DNA of 64,000 nt from UBA6168 sp041392505 (GTDB lineage Bacteria; Bacteroidota; Bacteroidia; Chitinophagales; Saprospiraceae): positions 1-64,000 of the forward strand of contig JAWKLX010000007.1 in the NCBI GenBank assembly GCA_041392505.1, in the 5' to 3' direction. This document shows positions 1 to 9,684 of the stretch, one piece after another. The notes under the pieces were generated by a model that was given only the letters and a program-made list of their open reading frames with translations, did no database searches and had not been told where the DNA came from. A program made the translations under genes and the position numbers. Each line of letters starts with the position of its first letter. Position 1 is the first letter of the stretch.

Positions 1-19
1 TTTGTAAGAAAGCCCTTTT
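1..19. repeat. Partial end of a second repeat family (matches the element at 6831-6972)
   Basis: The first 19 bases resemble the right arm of the inverted-repeat element before malQ: TAAGAAAGC followed by a CTTT-rich end. The rest of this copy, if it exists, lies outside the window. Confidence 0.35.
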
Positions 20-38
20 GGAAAGTAAGAATTTGGTC

Positions 39-146
39 GGTGTGTCAAATGTAAGGCTGGCAAAAATCATGGAGGTTGCCGATCTATTATATCTGTTAGA
101 TTTTAAAAATCTAACAGATTTGAACAGCATTACATTTGATACACCG
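39..146. repeat. Small inverted-repeat element downstream of the fabH-like gene
   Basis: Two imperfect arms of about 22 nt (39-59 and 125-146) are reverse complements with two or three differences and share the core GTGTATCAAATGTAA. Nested between them is a near-perfect palindrome at 91-119, with 14-nt arms ATCTGTTAGATTTT / AAAATCTAACAGAT around one central base. The same core recurs once more, singly, at 2660-2679. The element ends about 10 bp past the stop codon of the minus-strand ketoacyl synthase, so the palindrome could also help end its transcript. It looks like a MITE or intergenic repeat; no transposase is nearby. Confidence 0.6.
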
Positions 147-155
147 CCAAAATGT

Positions 156-1223
156 TTACCACCGGATAAGGGCGGAGCCCCAAGTAAAACCACTGCCAAA
201 TGCCGCTAAACAAACCAGGTCACCGTCCTTTATTTTACTGGCTTCATGTGCTTCAAACATGGCAATCGGAATAGTTGCCGCCGTGGTGTTGCCAAGTCGC
301 TGGATGTTGTTCCATACTTGGTCGTCTCTAAGGTTTAATCGTCGCTGCACAAATTGGCTGATGCGGAGGTTGGCTTGGTGGGGAATGAAAAGGTCAATAT
401 CTGATGGAGATAAATGCTGGTCTTCGAGCGCTTCCATAATTACCTCTGGAAATTTGGTTACAGCCGTTTTGAAAACCAATTGGCCGTCCATATTGGGAAA
501 GGTCAACCCATCATCCAACATTTTTTGGGTGACAAACCGGCCACCAAATTCAACGTTTTCATCATAGCCAAAATCGATGTTTTCCCCCATTTTTTTAAAA
601 TGATAGCCAGAATGAGAGCCGGGATTAATCATGGCCAGCTTCTCTGCATAAGTGCCATCTGAGTGGAGTTTGGTAGTCAAAATCCCCTTTCCTTTTTCCT
701 CCGTTGGTTGGATGATTACGGCGCCGGCGCCGTCTCCAAAAAGGACGGTCACGTTTCGCCCACGGGTACTGAAATCGAGGCCCATCGAATGCACTTCCGC
801 CCCAACGAGCAAAACATTTTTGTACATGCCCGATTTAACAAATTGATCAGCAACCGAGAGGCCATAAACGAACCCTGAGCATTGATTGCGAATATCCAGT
901 GCGCCGATTTCTGTATGGGTAATGCCCAATTCCCTTTGTAATAAAACCCCGCAGCCCGGAAAAAAATAATCTGCACTCAAGGTTGCGAAGATGATAAAGT
1001 CTACATCCTCTTTGGAAATCCCGGCGTTTTTGATGGCCATTTCTGCGGCCTTGGTACCCAATGTTGTAGGCGTTTCATTTTTGGAAGCATACCGCCTTTC
1101 GACGATGCCACTTCGTTCTTGAATCCACTCATCAGAAGTGTCCATGTGGCGAGTTAAGTCGTGGTTGGTGACCACATGTTCGGGAAGGTAATATCCGATT
1201 CCTGCTATTTTAGAATTGGGCAT
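156..1223 (-). CDS. 3-oxoacyl-ACP synthase III family protein (FabH-like)
   Basis: A 355-residue thiolase-fold condensing enzyme. In this family the enzyme joins an acyl-CoA starter to malonyl-ACP to begin fatty-acid synthesis, or makes beta-ketoacyl intermediates for secondary lipids. The catalytic triad is visible: Cys in NQCSGF, His in PHQANLRI and Asn in the GNTTAA motif. The length is slightly above the 320-335 residues of housekeeping FabH. No fatty-acid genes adjoin it; the upstream gene on the same strand, 173 bp away, is a cysteine desulfurase. It could be the housekeeping fabH or a specialised paralogue (for example an olefin or polyketide-type KASIII), so no symbol is given. The downstream end abuts an inverted-repeat element. 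Confidence 0.88.
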   Translation of the reverse strand: MPNSKIAGIGYYLPEHVVTNHDLTRHMDTSDEWIQERSGIVERRYASKNETPTTLGTKAAEMAIKNAGISKEDVDFIIFATLSADYFFPGCGVLLQRELGITHTEIGALDIRNQCSGFVYGLSVADQFVKSGMYKNVLLVGAEVHSMGLDFSTRGRNVTVLFGDGAGAVIIQPTEEKGKGILTTKLHSDGTYAEKLAMINPGSHSGYHFKKMGENIDFGYDENVEFGGRFVTQKMLDDGLTFPNMDGQLVFKTAVTKFPEVIMEALEDQHLSPSDIDLFIPHQANLRISQFVQRRLNLRDDQVWNNIQRLGNTTAATIPIAMFEAHEASKIKDGDLVCLAAFGSGFTWGSALIRW

Positions 1224-1396
1224 GTTAGTTTAGTGGTTAGTTGACAAGTGATTGGTGTTTTGGGAGAAGCTGTTAACCCTTGATTGTCAATAGATTACAT
1301 GATGGCTGATGGTTGGATGGCAAGTAATATTGCGCTTTGTGGAAGTGACATCTTTTCAAACGGTGTCACCTCCGCCAAGCGCTGTCTGTAAGGAAA

Positions 1397-2548
1397 TTAG
1401 GCCATCTCCAAAGATTTTACTTGGACGATGCTCGACAACTTTTCCAGTGTTTTGTCAATATCCTCTTTGGTTGTGTAGTGGGAAAAAGAGAACCGGATAG
1501 CCTTTCGGGTTGCATCTGCTCCGATCGCTTGCAGCACGTGCGATCCAATGTCGGTGCCGGAACTACAAGCACTTCCCCCTGAGGCACTGATCCCAGCAAT
1601 GTCCAAATGCAGCAGTAGCATCGGAGACTTGCTGGAAGGGGGGAAACAAGCATTTAGGATGGTATACAAATAATTTTCCTGATCCCCGTGGAAATGGATG
1701 TCTTCAAACCGTTCGGTCAGTTGCTCCTTAAAATAATTTCTCACTTCCTCAATATGTGCCCGGTATTCATCCATGTTTTCAACCGCCATTTCAAGCGCCT
1801 TGGCCATGCCGACTATGCCGTAAAGGTTTTCGGTGCCAGCCCGCATGTTTCTTTCTTGCGCCCCTCCGTCGATGAGCGGTTTGACCATGGCCTCGCTGTT
1901 TATATAAATGAACCCGCAGCCTTTTGGCCCATGAAATTTGTGCGCTCCAGCAGATAAAAAATGGATTTTTGTTTTGGAAACATCAATCGGAAGATGACCG
2001 ATTGTTTGCACGGTATCCGAATGGTAAAAGGCGTGGTACGTTTCGCAGAGTTGGGAAATCCGCTCCATGTCGGACAAGGTCCCGATTTCATTGTTGGCAT
2101 GCATGATCGACACCAATGTCTTCCCCTCTATTTTTTCCTGCAAAAGGTTTTCCAACTGCTCATAATCCAATCGGCCCTTGTCGTCCACATCCAGCATTAC
2201 GATGCTTACCCCTTGTTTTTCAACGGCATCCAACGAATGCCCAACACAATGATGTTCGATCTTTGAACTGATGATCCGGCGCACACCCAAGTCACGGACC
2301 GCACATTTAATCGCCATATTGTTGCTCTCCGTCCCCCCGGATGTAAAGAAAATTTCACCAATAGAAGCCCCTAAAAAGCCTGCTATTTTTTTCCTGGCTT
2401 CTTCGATTTTTGCCCTGACTTGGCGGCCACAGGCATGGATGGAGGAGGGGTTACCGTAAAATTCTCGCATGCAGTTGGTCATCACTTCGATGACTTCCTC
2501 GCTGAGTGGGGTAGTGGCGGCGTTATCGAGGTAGATTCTGTTGTTCAC
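1397..2548 (-). CDS. Cysteine desulfurase, NifS/IscS class V aminotransferase family
   Basis: A 383-residue PLP enzyme that removes sulfur from L-cysteine and passes it as persulfide to Fe-S cluster assembly or tRNA thiolation. The N-terminal YLDNAATTP signature, the HH pair in SSKIEHHCV, the PLP lysine in SAGAHKFHGPKG and the persulfide-forming cysteine in the loop SGGSACSSG are all present. The Cys-containing loop is the class I (IscS/NifS) type. The length matches the family. No iscU follows; an IscA-type scaffold is encoded far away at 44.8 kb. The upstream gap to the methyltransferase is about 300 bp, so it probably has its own promoter. Confidence 0.93.
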   Translation of the reverse strand: MNNRIYLDNAATTPLSEEVIEVMTNCMREFYGNPSSIHACGRQVRAKIEEARKKIAGFLGASIGEIFFTSGGTESNNMAIKCAVRDLGVRRIISSKIEHHCVGHSLDAVEKQGVSIVMLDVDDKGRLDYEQLENLLQEKIEGKTLVSIMHANNEIGTLSDMERISQLCETYHAFYHSDTVQTIGHLPIDVSKTKIHFLSAGAHKFHGPKGCGFIYINSEAMVKPLIDGGAQERNMRAGTENLYGIVGMAKALEMAVENMDEYRAHIEEVRNYFKEQLTERFEDIHFHGDQENYLYTILNACFPPSSKSPMLLLHLDIAGISASGGSACSSGTDIGSHVLQAIGADATRKAIRFSFSHYTTKEDIDKTLEKLSSIVQVKSLEMA

Positions 2549-2855
2549 TTGAATGTTGTCTTTTAAACTGACCGAGTAAGTGGCTTGGTCAGGTGGTTAT
2601 AAAATGGTTAGGTTGAATTGGTTCAAGTAGGGGGAAGGCAAAAATATAAATTCTTGGCAGTGTATCAAATGTAAGGCTGTGATGCCGTCCCTACCGGACT
2701 AAAATGCGGCAGCCTAACTTTTTAGTAAAATGCCAAATTCATTTATGCCTGATGAAAAAAAGCTGCTTTTCAGCCTATCTGAATGGGTTCACAAAATACG
2801 AAAAATGAGCCGAGGAACAAATCCATGCTAAAAATCATTGAGCCTAATTTAAATT
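2549..2855. other. Intergenic region, 307 bp
   Basis: No ORF on either strand is convincing. It contains a single copy of the GTGTATCAAATGTAAGGCTG core at 2660-2679, matching the arms of the element at 39-146. No clear TAnnTTTG promoter or terminator hairpin was found. Confidence 0.5.
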
Positions 2856-3683
2856 TCATTTGATGGCTTCCACATAAAGCATGGGCACGGTCATTCTCAA
2901 TTCGCCGTCCCATTTGGCTTGTTCGTTTAATTTTTTTTCCAATAAGCCAAAAACCTCCCGTTGCCTGTTTTGTGGGATCATGTTTTTCCAATCAGGCAGG
3001 AAGCCCATCACGACCAGTAAATGATTTAGTAGGGCAGACCCATCTAAAAACCTCATTTGAAAACGGCCACGGATCATTTTAGTAATCGAAAAATTGGCAT
3101 TTTCAAATAGGTCTCGAACCGATTCATCCGTACCTCGGTGCTCCTCTTGTTTTTTCAAAACCGGCAACAATTCGCTCAAGCCTAATTCCTTTAGAGTGCT
3201 TTCAAAAACAGCATAAAATTCTCTGAAATGTCCTTCCAAATTGGTGGTGATGCAAATTTTACCCATCCGCTTTAAAACCCGGTAACACTCACTTAATACG
3301 ACAGGCGGGTCGACAAAATTATTGATGCCAACATTTGAAACGATCAGGTCAAAGTAAGCATCTGTAAAAGGTGTTTTACTGGCATCGCCTTGAACAATTT
3401 TAACATTGGTAAGCCCCTGTTTTTCTATTTTCCATTGTGCCCGCTTCAATGCTTCTTCCCAAGGGTCGATCCCTACCAGCTCGCAGGAGTTTCCTAAAAT
3501 CTGGGCCAATTCGATCAATGGAAATCCAGTAGCTGGCCCAACGTCCAAAACTTTTATCCCTTGTTGCATGGGAACATTTTCCAGCAACATTTTTCCAAAA
3601 TAAGAAGACCATAACGACAATTGGTCAAATAACAGTGGTGTATCTGGATGCTCCAATGGAAAGTCTTGGTCGAGAAAATGCAT
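2856..3683 (-). CDS. Class I SAM-dependent methyltransferase
   Basis: 275 residues. The SAM-binding motif I is VLDVGPATGFPL at about residues 46-57, with the acidic motif II (LVGIDPWEEAL) and motif III (GDASKTPFTDAYFDLIVSN) following in the usual order. This is the UbiE/Methyltransf_11 type. The C-terminal half is predicted to hold the acceptor-binding region. The substrate cannot be read from sequence or context: the neighbours are a cysteine desulfurase and, divergently, a secreted protein. The start ATG at 3683 gives a normal N-terminus. Confidence 0.85.
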   Translation of the reverse strand: MHFLDQDFPLEHPDTPLLFDQLSLWSSYFGKMLLENVPMQQGIKVLDVGPATGFPLIELAQILGNSCELVGIDPWEEALKRAQWKIEKQGLTNVKIVQGDASKTPFTDAYFDLIVSNVGINNFVDPPVVLSECYRVLKRMGKICITTNLEGHFREFYAVFESTLKELGLSELLPVLKKQEEHRGTDESVRDLFENANFSITKMIRGRFQMRFLDGSALLNHLLVVMGFLPDWKNMIPQNRQREVFGLLEKKLNEQAKWDGELRMTVPMLYVEAIK

Positions 3684-3985
3684 ATTAAAATTTTAGATTC
3701 GGACAAAAATAAGGGACTCTGGTAGATTCTTAATCCTGAAGGCTATTTTACTAATACTCTGTTTTGTCAGTTCGAGGTTGCACTCCTTTAAGTTTTGTCT
3801 CTCGTCAACCCAAAATATAAAATAATAGACTTTTAAGCATAAGGAATCCCGCCAACTAATCGCTACTTTCGTCACTTCCAAATACATCTTGTCGCCAAAC
3901 TGTCTGATTTTGGTAGACTCTTTTTGGAAATTGCTGATGACCTGAATAATCCAGTATTTATCCACCCATTTATAAATTCTACAAA
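3684..3985. other. Intergenic region between divergent genes, 302 bp
   Basis: The minus strand stays open through most of this gap and into the next gene, but the frame has no family resemblance and runs antisense to a clear signal peptide, so it is not called. No TAnnTTTG promoter was identified. Confidence 0.4.
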
Positions 3986-6646
3986 ATGAAAAAAACTTTA
4001 CTATTTGCTTTTTTGCTACTCCTTTGCTCGCGTGCGGTTCATGCACAAACCATTGAATTTTCGGACGATTTTGAGTCGGGAACTGGAAATTGGGTTTTAC
4101 AAGGAGCATGGGGCACGACAACCTCTCAGGCCAATTCTGGTACAACTTCACTGACGGACAGCCCTGCGGGAAATTATGCCGCCAACCAAAACATTTCTGC
4201 TACTTTGGCCAATGGCATCGACCTTTCAGCAGCCATTGATGCCACTTTAAGCTTTTGGGCCATCTACGATATTGAAGGTGGCAATTTCGATTATTGCTAT
4301 GTTGAAGCCAGCGGGAATGGTGGTTCAACTTGGGTAAATGTTGCCACATTTTTAGGGGAAGGCCAGCTCAGCCCGTGGACGCAATACAGTTATTCTTTAG
4401 GTGGTTTTGTTGGAAATTCAGACGTAAAAATCCGCTTCCGTTTTTCTCTGACGGTGGCTTCGAGGTGGATGGCATTTACATTGATGATGTGGAAATTACC
4501 AGTTCCGATCAGGACAATTCCCCTCCCTTGATTCTATTCGAGCCAGCTCCATTTTACTTCAGCACGGTCGGCGATCAAGAATTTTTGACAAGCATAATTG
4601 ACATTTCAGGGATAGCCGATTCAAAGATTTTGTATCAAGCTAACGGCAGCCCATTTTTAATGGATGGCCCCCTTTTCATAAATGGCGACGAATATACCTT
4701 TGGTATAGCAGAGCTGCCGGCGGGCACACAAGTCGATTATTTCATTGAAGCGACTGATGGTTCAGCCAATTCAAATGTTGCTACGACGCCAACCTATTCT
4801 TACATCGCTGGCGAGCATTTGCTGTACGACAATGAGCAAGTCGATTTTGTCCAATCATTTGGGCCAGCAGCCATGAGCAACCTAACAGGTTGTGCGGTCC
4901 GTTTTAGTTTGTTTGGAACAGACATCAAGTATGCCCTCATCCGAAACTACACTGATGCAAACCGCCCGAACAACGACATGGAGTTTCACATCTGGGCTGA
5001 TAATAATGGCTTGCCGGGTGCTGATTTAATTACCCCATTCTTGGTGACGCCTGAAGCAAACCTGACCGTGACCAGCCCCATGACAAGGGTTGATCTTTCA
5101 GGTTATGCTGCTGAATTATCCAATTTATCGGGAGATGTTTTTGTCGGGTACACCGTTCCTTCCGGCGAGACTTGGTTAGTGCAAACCACTCCGGCGGTTG
5201 GCGGAAGGTCTTATATTTTTAATGGGACAACCTGGGCCGCTAATCCCGACGATGATTTTCATTTCCGCTTGGTGACTTCTGGCGCTGCCCTTTCAGATTT
5301 TTGTTCTGATGCCAATGACCTTTCCGGGCTGATGGGGCAAGGAATTGGAAACCCTCAAACTTCAACGATTTTTGATAATACGGAAGCAACAGTAGACGGA
5401 ACGGAGCCTACGGACGGAACAGATTGTTTTTTTGACGCAGGCTTAGATAACCCGTTGTGGTTCACTTTTGTGGGCGACGGCGAGGCCTATGAAATCACCA
5501 CTGTCATGTGTGCGGGCATTGGGGAATATAATGAGGATACCCAAATCGCAGTCTACCAGGGGTCGGACTGCGGCGACTTAACTCCTGTGACTTGCAACGA
5601 CGATGGTGATTATGCAAATGGTGTTCTGGAAGCTGTCGTGACGGTTGAGACAGAACCGGGCGTAACCTATTATATGATGGTCGATGGATGGCAAGGTTCG
5701 GTTGGCGCTTTTTGCGCCCAATTTACCCAAGTCGCCTTGATTGATTGCGACGATATTGCCATTGGCACAGCTTCCACGGATCAGCAAATCGTATGCTTTG
5801 GTGAAACGACGAGCATAGATTTATTGCCGGGGACGGTCATCCCTTTGAATGGGGAATTGTTTGGTTTCCTCTGGTCGGTGCATTCCACGGATGTTACTGG
5901 ATCACCTGACCCATTTAATGAGCCCTCTTGGATCGGAAATTTTGGCCAGGTACTTTCTGAGGACGACATTTATACACCACAGTTAGTAAATGACGGGACG
6001 CAGATACCAGCGGGTGTTTATTACTTTACACCAATCGTTTTTGGTGGTGGCATTGATGTTGATCAGACCTGGCAAAACGTGGATTTTTCGAATGGATGCA
6101 TTATCACTGGGAATTCAGTTTTAGTAGCATTAGCTCCAGAGCTGCCGCCACTGGTATCAAATGTAATTACTGTTGATGAAACGATAGGAATGATGAATGG
6201 GGAAGCCTCTGCCTTTGCAACTGGAGGATCTGGCACCTATACTTATGCATGGAGCAATGGAGAAACGACTCCTACGATTACAGGATTAAGTGGCGACTTA
6301 TACGGTTACCATAACCGACCAAACAGGCTGTTTGGAGGATGTGATTACCGTAACAGTTGATTTGTTTGTGAATACCGAAGAAACTGCATTTCAAAACGCC
6401 ATGAGTATCCAGCCCAACCCAGCCTCTGAGCATGCCTTCCTTTTTTATGATTTGCGGAAAAATGCCCAGCTTAATATTTCAATTTTAAACTCTGTTGGCC
6501 AGATAATAGAGCAAATGACAATTGAGAATGCCCTTTCTGGAAATGTGGAATTGGCTATTGACCATCTATCACCTGGGATTTACTTTGTCAATATCACGGA
6601 TGGAGAGTACCACGCCATGAAACGATTGGTCGTTGCATCCAAATGA
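3986..6646 (+). CDS. Secreted SprB-repeat protein with T9SS type A sorting domain (two frameshifts)
   Basis: About 887 residues when three overlapping frames are joined. It starts with a signal peptide (MKKTLLFAFLLLLCSRAVHAQ), followed by a jelly-roll/MAM-like segment. Central beta-rich regions resemble those of other large Bacteroidota surface proteins. A SprB-type repeat follows near 6180-6350 (ATGGSGTYTYAWSNGETTP, then TYTVTITDQTGC). A C-terminal T9SS domain of about 80 residues closes it, with the SIQPNPASE and GIYFVNI motifs. The frame is lost near 4440-4450, in a T-rich stretch, and again near 6295-6300; in each case the other frame continues the same domain. Function unknown; probably secreted and attached to the cell surface. 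A strong terminator follows. Confidence 0.8.
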
Positions 6647-6674
6647 TAAATTCGTTTTCATAAAATAGAAGAGA

Positions 6675-6710
6675 GAGGGAAGCATCGAAGAGGTGCTTCC
6701 CTCCTTTTTT
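6675..6710 (+). terminator. Rho-independent terminator after the T9SS protein
   Basis: Stem GAGGGAAGCA / TGCTTCCCTC with a 9-nt loop, followed by a run of T. It lies 29 bp after the stop codon. Confidence 0.85.
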
Positions 6711-6830
6711 GGTATTTGATGTCAAATTATTTCCGGTTCAATGTTTAGGCCCAGAATACATTATTTGATTTGGTAAATATTTTTAAGTAGTGGAAATTTG
6801 CCCTTCAAAATAAAAACCATTAATAACCAT

Positions 6831-6972
6831 AGAAAGGGCTTTCTTATAAAAATTTGGCGGGCGGCTGGCGAAGCCACCATAGGTTTTAGGGAGAGAAAAT
6901 CGGCTTTGCCGATTTTCTCTCAATTAAAAGCTAAATTCGTAGCTGTATTAATTTTATAAGAAAGCTCTTTAA
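6831..6972. repeat. MITE-like structured inverted-repeat element upstream of malQ
   Basis: Terminal arms 6831-6854 and 6950-6972 are imperfect reverse complements sharing GCTTTCTTATAAAA. Inside lie three further hairpins: GGCT/AGCC at 6863-6875, a perfect 14-bp stem GAGAGAAAATCGGC with a TTT loop at 6891-6921, and AGCTA/TAGCT at 6929-6944. The element ends 9 bp before the malQ start codon, so it would form the 5' UTR if transcription starts upstream. Window bases 1-19 resemble one terminus. Confidence 0.6.
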
Positions 6973-6981
6973 CCATAGACT

Positions 6982-9684
6982 ATGACGATTACTTTCCGCA
7001 TTAACTACCACACCGTCTGGGGGCAACAAATTGCCGTGATGGGATCCATTCCAGAATTAGGAGGCTGGGAAATTACCAAGGCAGTCCGCTTGCAACATTT
7101 GGGTGATGGAGAATGGGAATTGCCCTTTACATTGCAAAAAAATCCAGTGCAGTTTTCCTATAAATATGTGCTTGTAAATGACAACAATGAAGAGTTGGAT
7201 CGGGATTGGGGGGCAAACAGGACAGTTGTTTTAGCAAAAAAAGAAAAAAACATTTTGCTAAAAGATACGTGGCGTTCCAAACACCATGAAGAAAATGCCT
7301 TTTATACATCTGCCTTTGAAAAAGCGATTTTTAAACCTGATTTATTTAAAGTTAAAAATAAAGCTGTAGCTGGTAAAAAATTGGTGCAATTCCAATTGCA
7401 CGATCCCAGGGTAGTCGCAGGTCAACAAATTTGTTTATTGGGAAATATCCCTGAACTGGGTGATTGGGATTTACGTAAACCAATATTATTGGGTAATGAA
7501 AATTACCCATTGTGGAGTACCGCAATTTCTCTAAATTCAGAAAAAGATATCGAATATAAATATGGCATTTATAGTGTAAAAGAAAAAAAAGTACAATGGC
7601 TCGAAAAAGGGGGAAACCGCATTTTTCCCAAACATTTTTTTGCCGCACAAAATGACCGAATTGTTGTCACGGATGAATATTTTAACCACCCCAATGGGCA
7701 TTGGAAAGGAGCTGGTGTTGCCACACCGGTTTTTTCATTGCGTAGCCAAGAAAGTTTTGGGGTAGGGGAATTTTCGGACATAAAGAAATTGGTCGATTGG
7801 TCAAAAATGGTTGGCCTTAAAATGGTGCAAATACTACCTATAAATGATACCATAGCGACCAAGACTTGGGTTGATTCTTATCCTTATGCGGCCATTTCCG
7901 TTTTTGCTTTACATCCATTGTTTTTACGGGTTGAGGAATTGGATGGGTTCGATGAAATAATTGACCAGAAAAAATATAAAAATGAGAAAAAAGAATTAAA
8001 TGATTTGGCTGTTGTGGATTATGAAAAATCACTGTCCTTAAAATTGGAATATGCCAAATTAATTTTCAATAAAATTAAGGATGAATTTCTGGAGAAGCCT
8101 GAATTTAAAGCATTCTTCAGTGAAAATGAACATTGGTTAAAGCCTTATGCTTTATTTTCTTTTTATCGGGATAAATATAAAACCCCCGATTTTAATCAGT
8201 GGGGAAAAGACGGAAAATACAGTCTTGAAAAATTAAAAAAGGAAACAAGTCAAACAGCTAAAAATTTCACCGAAATAGCGTTTTATTATTTCCTCCAATT
8301 TCACTTAGACCGCCAATTAAAATCTGCTGCGGAATATGCCAGAAAAAATGGGTTGGTATTAAAAGGTGATATTCCAATTGGTATTTATCGTTACAGCGTA
8401 GATGCATGGACAGAGCCACATTTATACAATATGGACGGGCAGTCAGGTGCACCACCAGACCCATTTTCTGATATTGGACAAAATTGGGGTTTCCCAACTT
8501 ATAATTGGGAGGAAATGGCCAAAGATGGATTCCAATGGTGGCAGAATCGGCTCCGTCAATTATCCCGCTATTTTGATGCTTTCCGCATCGATCACATCCT
8601 TGGTTTTTTTCGGATTTGGCAAATACCGTTGGATCAGGTTGAGGGTACTTTTGGGTTTTTTAATGCCGCTATTCCGATTCATTTAAATGAATTTAAAGAA
8701 AAAGGGATTTCGTTTAATTATGACCGATATTGTAAGCCATATATTACCGTCGAAATATTAAATGGAAAATTTGGTGAGGAGGCTTTATATGTCGTTGAGC
8801 ATTTTTTGACCAAGAATAATACAGGTACTTATTTTTTTAAGGAAGAATTTAATACGCAGCGAAAAGTTGAAAATTATTTTAATAAAAAAGAAAATGCAGG
8901 AAAAGCACATTTAAAAGATAGGTTGTTCAAATTGTTGAGCAATGTTCTATTTTTTGAAGTGCCCGGGTCTGGCGGCAAAGAATTCCATCCTCGCATTGAC
9001 TTCCCAAAATTATCTTCTTTTGAAGCGCTTAATGGCGATCAGCAACATCGATTAAATGAACTGTACCTCGATTATTTTTACCATCGCCAAGATGAATTTT
9101 GGAAGGAGCAAGCATTAAAAAAATTACCTGCTATTAAAGACGCCACGAACATGCTCATTTGTGGGGAAGACTTAGGAATGGTGCCCGGATGTGTGCCCGG
9201 TGTAATGAAGGATTTAGGGATTTTGACCCTTGAAATACAGCGGATGTCCAAAAATCCGAAAACAGAGTTTTTGCAGGAAGCTGATATTCCTTACCTATCC
9301 GTATGCAGCCCATCCACGCATGATATGTCACCCATCCGCTTGTGGTGGGAAGAAATGGAAGTTGACCAACGGCAACGTTTCTATTGGCACGAAATCCATC
9401 AAATAGGACAACCGCCTGTTTTTTGCGAGCCTTATGTCGTAGAACGCATTTTAGCTCAACAGTTAAAATGGGACAGCCTTTGGACAGTTTTTGCCATTCA
9501 GGATATTTTCGCTCTCGACGGCAAATTGCGGAGGGAAAACCCGGCGGAGGAACGGATTAACATACCCGCCATTACCCAACATTATTGGCAATACCGGATG
9601 CATATTAGCTTGGAAGAATTAATGCACGCAGAAGCTTTAAACAACCAGTTTTATAAATTGATAGCGGAGTCGGGTAAGGGTTAA
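6982..9684 (+). CDS. malQ: 4-alpha-glucanotransferase (amylomaltase) with two N-terminal CBM20 modules
   Basis: A 900-residue GH77 enzyme that transfers alpha-1,4-glucan segments between maltodextrins in the cytoplasm, for glycogen or maltose metabolism. Two starch-binding CBM20 domains sit at about residues 1-110 and 128-235; their repeated signatures are GSIPELGGW and GNIPELGDW. The catalytic barrel covers about 255-885, with the nucleophile in FRIDHILGFFRIW, the acid/base Glu in CGEDLGMVP and the third carboxylate in STHDM. The CBM20-CBM20-GH77 layout is the one seen in Bacteroidota and in plant DPE2. No signal peptide. It converges on the next gene, and the two stop codons share the palindrome TTAA at 9681-9684. 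Confidence 0.93.
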   Translation: MTITFRINYHTVWGQQIAVMGSIPELGGWEITKAVRLQHLGDGEWELPFTLQKNPVQFSYKYVLVNDNNEELDRDWGANRTVVLAKKEKNILLKDTWRSKHHEENAFYTSAFEKAIFKPDLFKVKNKAVAGKKLVQFQLHDPRVVAGQQICLLGNIPELGDWDLRKPILLGNENYPLWSTAISLNSEKDIEYKYGIYSVKEKKVQWLEKGGNRIFPKHFFAAQNDRIVVTDEYFNHPNGHWKGAGVATPVFSLRSQESFGVGEFSDIKKLVDWSKMVGLKMVQILPINDTIATKTWVDSYPYAAISVFALHPLFLRVEELDGFDEIIDQKKYKNEKKELNDLAVVDYEKSLSLKLEYAKLIFNKIKDEFLEKPEFKAFFSENEHWLKPYALFSFYRDKYKTPDFNQWGKDGKYSLEKLKKETSQTAKNFTEIAFYYFLQFHLDRQLKSAAEYARKNGLVLKGDIPIGIYRYSVDAWTEPHLYNMDGQSGAPPDPFSDIGQNWGFPTYNWEEMAKDGFQWWQNRLRQLSRYFDAFRIDHILGFFRIWQIPLDQVEGTFGFFNAAIPIHLNEFKEKGISFNYDRYCKPYITVEILNGKFGEEALYVVEHFLTKNNTGTYFFKEEFNTQRKVENYFNKKENAGKAHLKDRLFKLLSNVLFFEVPGSGGKEFHPRIDFPKLSSFEALNGDQQHRLNELYLDYFYHRQDEFWKEQALKKLPAIKDATNMLICGEDLGMVPGCVPGVMKDLGILTLEIQRMSKNPKTEFLQEADIPYLSVCSPSTHDMSPIRLWWEEMEVDQRQRFYWHEIHQIGQPPVFCEPYVVERILAQQLKWDSLWTVFAIQDIFALDGKLRRENPAEERINIPAITQHYWQYRMHISLEELMHAEALNNQFYKLIAESGKG

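Noticed and set aside
3693..4151. 152-codon minus-strand frame upstream of the secreted protein
   Set aside because: It overlaps the signal peptide region of a clear gene on the other strand and has no recognisable domain. Its 3' part in the intergenic gap reads like protein by chance in AT-rich DNA.
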